Below the pieces are notes generated by a model, which made no database searches, had not been told where the DNA came from, and was given only the letters and a program-made list of their open reading frames with translations. This document shows, piece after piece, positions 4,423 to 5,940 of a stretch of 5,940 bases of DNA. The translations under genes were made by a program, and so were the position numbers. The first letter of the stretch is position 1, and the number at the start of each line of letters is the position of its first letter. This stretch comes from JAWLBR01 sp041687495 (GTDB taxonomy: Bacteria; Bacillota; Limnochordia; DTU087; JAAYGB01), in assembly GCA_041687495.1 (NCBI GenBank), contig JAWLBR010000133.1, forward strand, positions 1 through 5,940, in the 5' to 3' direction.

Positions 4423-5862
4423 GTGCTGACGGATACGACCGGCTTTAAGGCAGTAGTGAGTACCATCGGACGTTTGGTGCTGGGCATCAGTTTAACAATG
4501 CTCCTGCCTCTCTTAGGGCTATTTTGGGACTACTCTTTCCGCCACCTATGGGCATTTGTCCTTCCCGCCCTGGGAGCGGCAGGTGTTGGCTGGGTAATGT
4601 GGCACTGGTTCAGTCCCCACCGCGAGGTGCTAAGTCGCCAGGAGGCGGCGGTGGTAGTTAGCCTCACCTGGCTTTTGGCCATGGTGATTGGCGCGGTTCC
4701 GCTGATCCTGACAGGGACGCTTTCTGTGATAGATGCCCTGTACGAGGCAATGAGTGGCTGGACCGGGGCTGGATTAAGCATGCTCTCGGATTTTGCCGGG
4801 ACACATCCCACCATTTTCCTATGGCGTTCAGTGATGGAGTACGTCGGCGGAGCTGGGTTTGCGGTCTTGGTTTTGTCCGCTATCATTGGTCCGAGAGCCG
4901 TGGGGATCTACGAGGCAGAGGCTAGAACTGATCGTTTAGTTCCCAGCGTAATTGATACCGCCAAGCTATTCCTTGAGATCTACCTGGGGATGCTGGCACT
5001 TGGGGTATCCCTTTACATGTTGGCGGGAATGAATCTCTTTGACGCGCTCAATCACGCCATGACCGCCCTATCGGCGGGAGGTTTTTCAAACTACCCTGCT
5101 AGTATTGGTCATTTCGATAGCCTGGGAATCGAACTTGTGACAGTACTGCTCATGCTCATGGGCACATTGAATTTTGCTATTCACTTTCGCGCACTGTCTA
5201 ACCGTAATTTGCGGGCCTACAAGGACGACGAAGTAGTAGCTTACCTTACGCTCATCCTCATCTTCTTTCCAGTAGTCACGGCAGCGATTTTAGGTATTAG
5301 CTCAAAGGCTCTACAAGACGGCTTCTTTCAAGTGGTTTCGGCGCTTTCCACGACTGGATTTGCCTCAGTGAGCTTAACAGACTGGAATGAGCTGGGGTTG
5401 CTCTGTCTCACAGTACTGATGGTAATAGGTGCAGGGACAGGGGCTACTGCAGGGGGGATAAAGCTTCACCGGCTTGCCCTGATTTGGAGGTTGATGGGAT
5501 GGTCAGTCAAAAGTCGGTTTCATCCTGAACGGGCACTTACTCGCAGGGCAATGTGGCGTCATGGAGATGTGCAAACAGTCGAACCACAGGCCATACAAGA
5601 AGTGGTGGCAACCATCGCGATGTATTTAGTTGTCTATGCCATCGGTGTATTTGTGTTTGTGGCTCACGGGTACACGCTATCACATTCGGCTTTCGAGTTT
5701 GCCAGCTCTTTGAGTACAGTTGGACTCAGTGTCGGAGTTACTGCACCGGACATGCCAATGACTCTCAAGATCACCCAGATGATGGGAATGTGGTTAGGAC
5801 GATTGGAGTTCGCTGCTGTCTTGGTGGCGGCTGCCAAACTGGGAAATGATCTTCGAGACTAG
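4423..5862 (+). CDS. trkH: Trk-type potassium channel/transporter subunit TrkH
   Basis: This is the membrane subunit of the Trk K+ uptake system, 479 residues, the usual TrkH length. It includes the extra N-terminal hydrophobic pair (about 12-35 and 43-63) that separates TrkH from shorter KtrB. The four membrane-pore-membrane repeats are visible through their pore loops: SGWTGAGLS (filter Gly117), TALSAGGF (Gly220), SALSTTGF (Gly312) and SSLSTVGLS (Gly434). The glycine-rich intramembrane gating loop GAGTGATAGGIKLHR spans 336-350, with Ala341 where Ser is common. The conserved GRLE near the C-terminus (459-462) keeps its Arg. The GTG start at 4423 follows AAAGGAGG (4409-4416), an exact anti-Shine-Dalgarno match. 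It is the last clear gene of the Trk operon; no terminator is seen before the window ends. Confidence 0.96.
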   Translation: MLTDTTGFKAVVSTIGRLVLGISLTMLLPLLGLFWDYSFRHLWAFVLPALGAAGVGWVMWHWFSPHREVLSRQEAAVVVSLTWLLAMVIGAVPLILTGTLSVIDALYEAMSGWTGAGLSMLSDFAGTHPTIFLWRSVMEYVGGAGFAVLVLSAIIGPRAVGIYEAEARTDRLVPSVIDTAKLFLEIYLGMLALGVSLYMLAGMNLFDALNHAMTALSAGGFSNYPASIGHFDSLGIELVTVLLMLMGTLNFAIHFRALSNRNLRAYKDDEVVAYLTLILIFFPVVTAAILGISSKALQDGFFQVVSALSTTGFASVSLTDWNELGLLCLTVLMVIGAGTGATAGGIKLHRLALIWRLMGWSVKSRFHPERALTRRAMWRHGDVQTVEPQAIQEVVATIAMYLVVYAIGVFVFVAHGYTLSHSAFEFASSLSTVGLSVGVTAPDMPMTLKITQMMGMWLGRLEFAAVLVAAAKLGNDLRD

Positions 5863-5940
5863 GGGTATCATCGGTGGCAAAACCCGGTTTCATCCTTCCT
5901 TCCTCTAGACAAAGCCACAATCACTGGGGAAATACTAGCC

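Noticed and set aside
4530..4886. Open frame of 118 codons on the minus strand inside trkH
   Set aside because: It lies entirely opposite conserved pore-loop coding sequence, so it is a shadow frame.
5863..5940. Possible start of another gene, GTG at 5874 with AGGGG (5861-5865) before it, open to the window edge
   Set aside because: Only 22 codons are visible, the translation resembles no family I know, and another plus frame is also open to the edge. It could be the next operon gene but cannot be supported here. No terminator is visible in these 78 bases.

Overview
The window looks like chromosomal DNA from an anaerobic, low-to-moderate-GC Bacillota (Clostridia-like) bacterium. The grounds are a clostridial-type [FeFe] hydrogenase followed by a Rex redox repressor, strong GGAGG-type ribosome binding sites, frequent GTG starts, and a Trk potassium system encoded as two single-unit TrkA genes plus trkH. 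I cannot name a genus. By eye, base composition and codon use look even across the window. I see no mobile element, CRISPR array, rRNA or tRNA.

Layout. (1) Positions 1-1248, plus strand: the 3' part of a [FeFe] hydrogenase catalytic subunit, cut by the left window edge. It carries all three H-cluster motifs, the small-subunit domain and a C-terminal NuoE-like [2Fe-2S] domain. (2) 1327-1995, plus: rex. The 78-nt gap between them holds a strong stem-loop whose 3' arm can instead pair with the rex ribosome binding site, which suggests a switch. (3) 1996-2129: a structured convergent intergenic region with a 63-nt imperfect hairpin; read leftward, the hairpin ends in a T-run and fits a terminator for the next gene. 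(4) 2130-2399, minus: a small unrecognised, highly charged, probably helical protein. (5) 2400-2530: a divergent promoter region with overlapping candidate promoters and a perfect palindrome with 8-bp arms. (6) 2531-2938, plus: an N-terminal zinc ribbon joined to a DUF1232 (YkvA-like) domain, followed by an intrinsic terminator. (7) 3067-5862, plus: a tight operon of trkA-like gene 1, trkA-like gene 2 (GTGA overlap) and trkH.

How they work together. The hydrogenase evolves or oxidises H2 with electrons that probably come from ferredoxin and/or NAD(P)H. Rex senses the NADH/NAD+ ratio and typically represses fermentative and hydrogenase genes, so the pair makes a redox-control module. The Trk operon encodes a K+ uptake channel (TrkH) and two cytoplasmic nucleotide-binding RCK gating subunits that probably form a mixed ring. 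The two genes between these modules have no clear link to either.

Most of the window is recognisable core physiology and I do not see a clear-cut new system. The parts most worth a second look are the possible translational switch before rex, the unusual DNA-binding wing of this Rex, the folded convergent region after rex, the palindrome in the divergent promoter region, and the small orphan protein.
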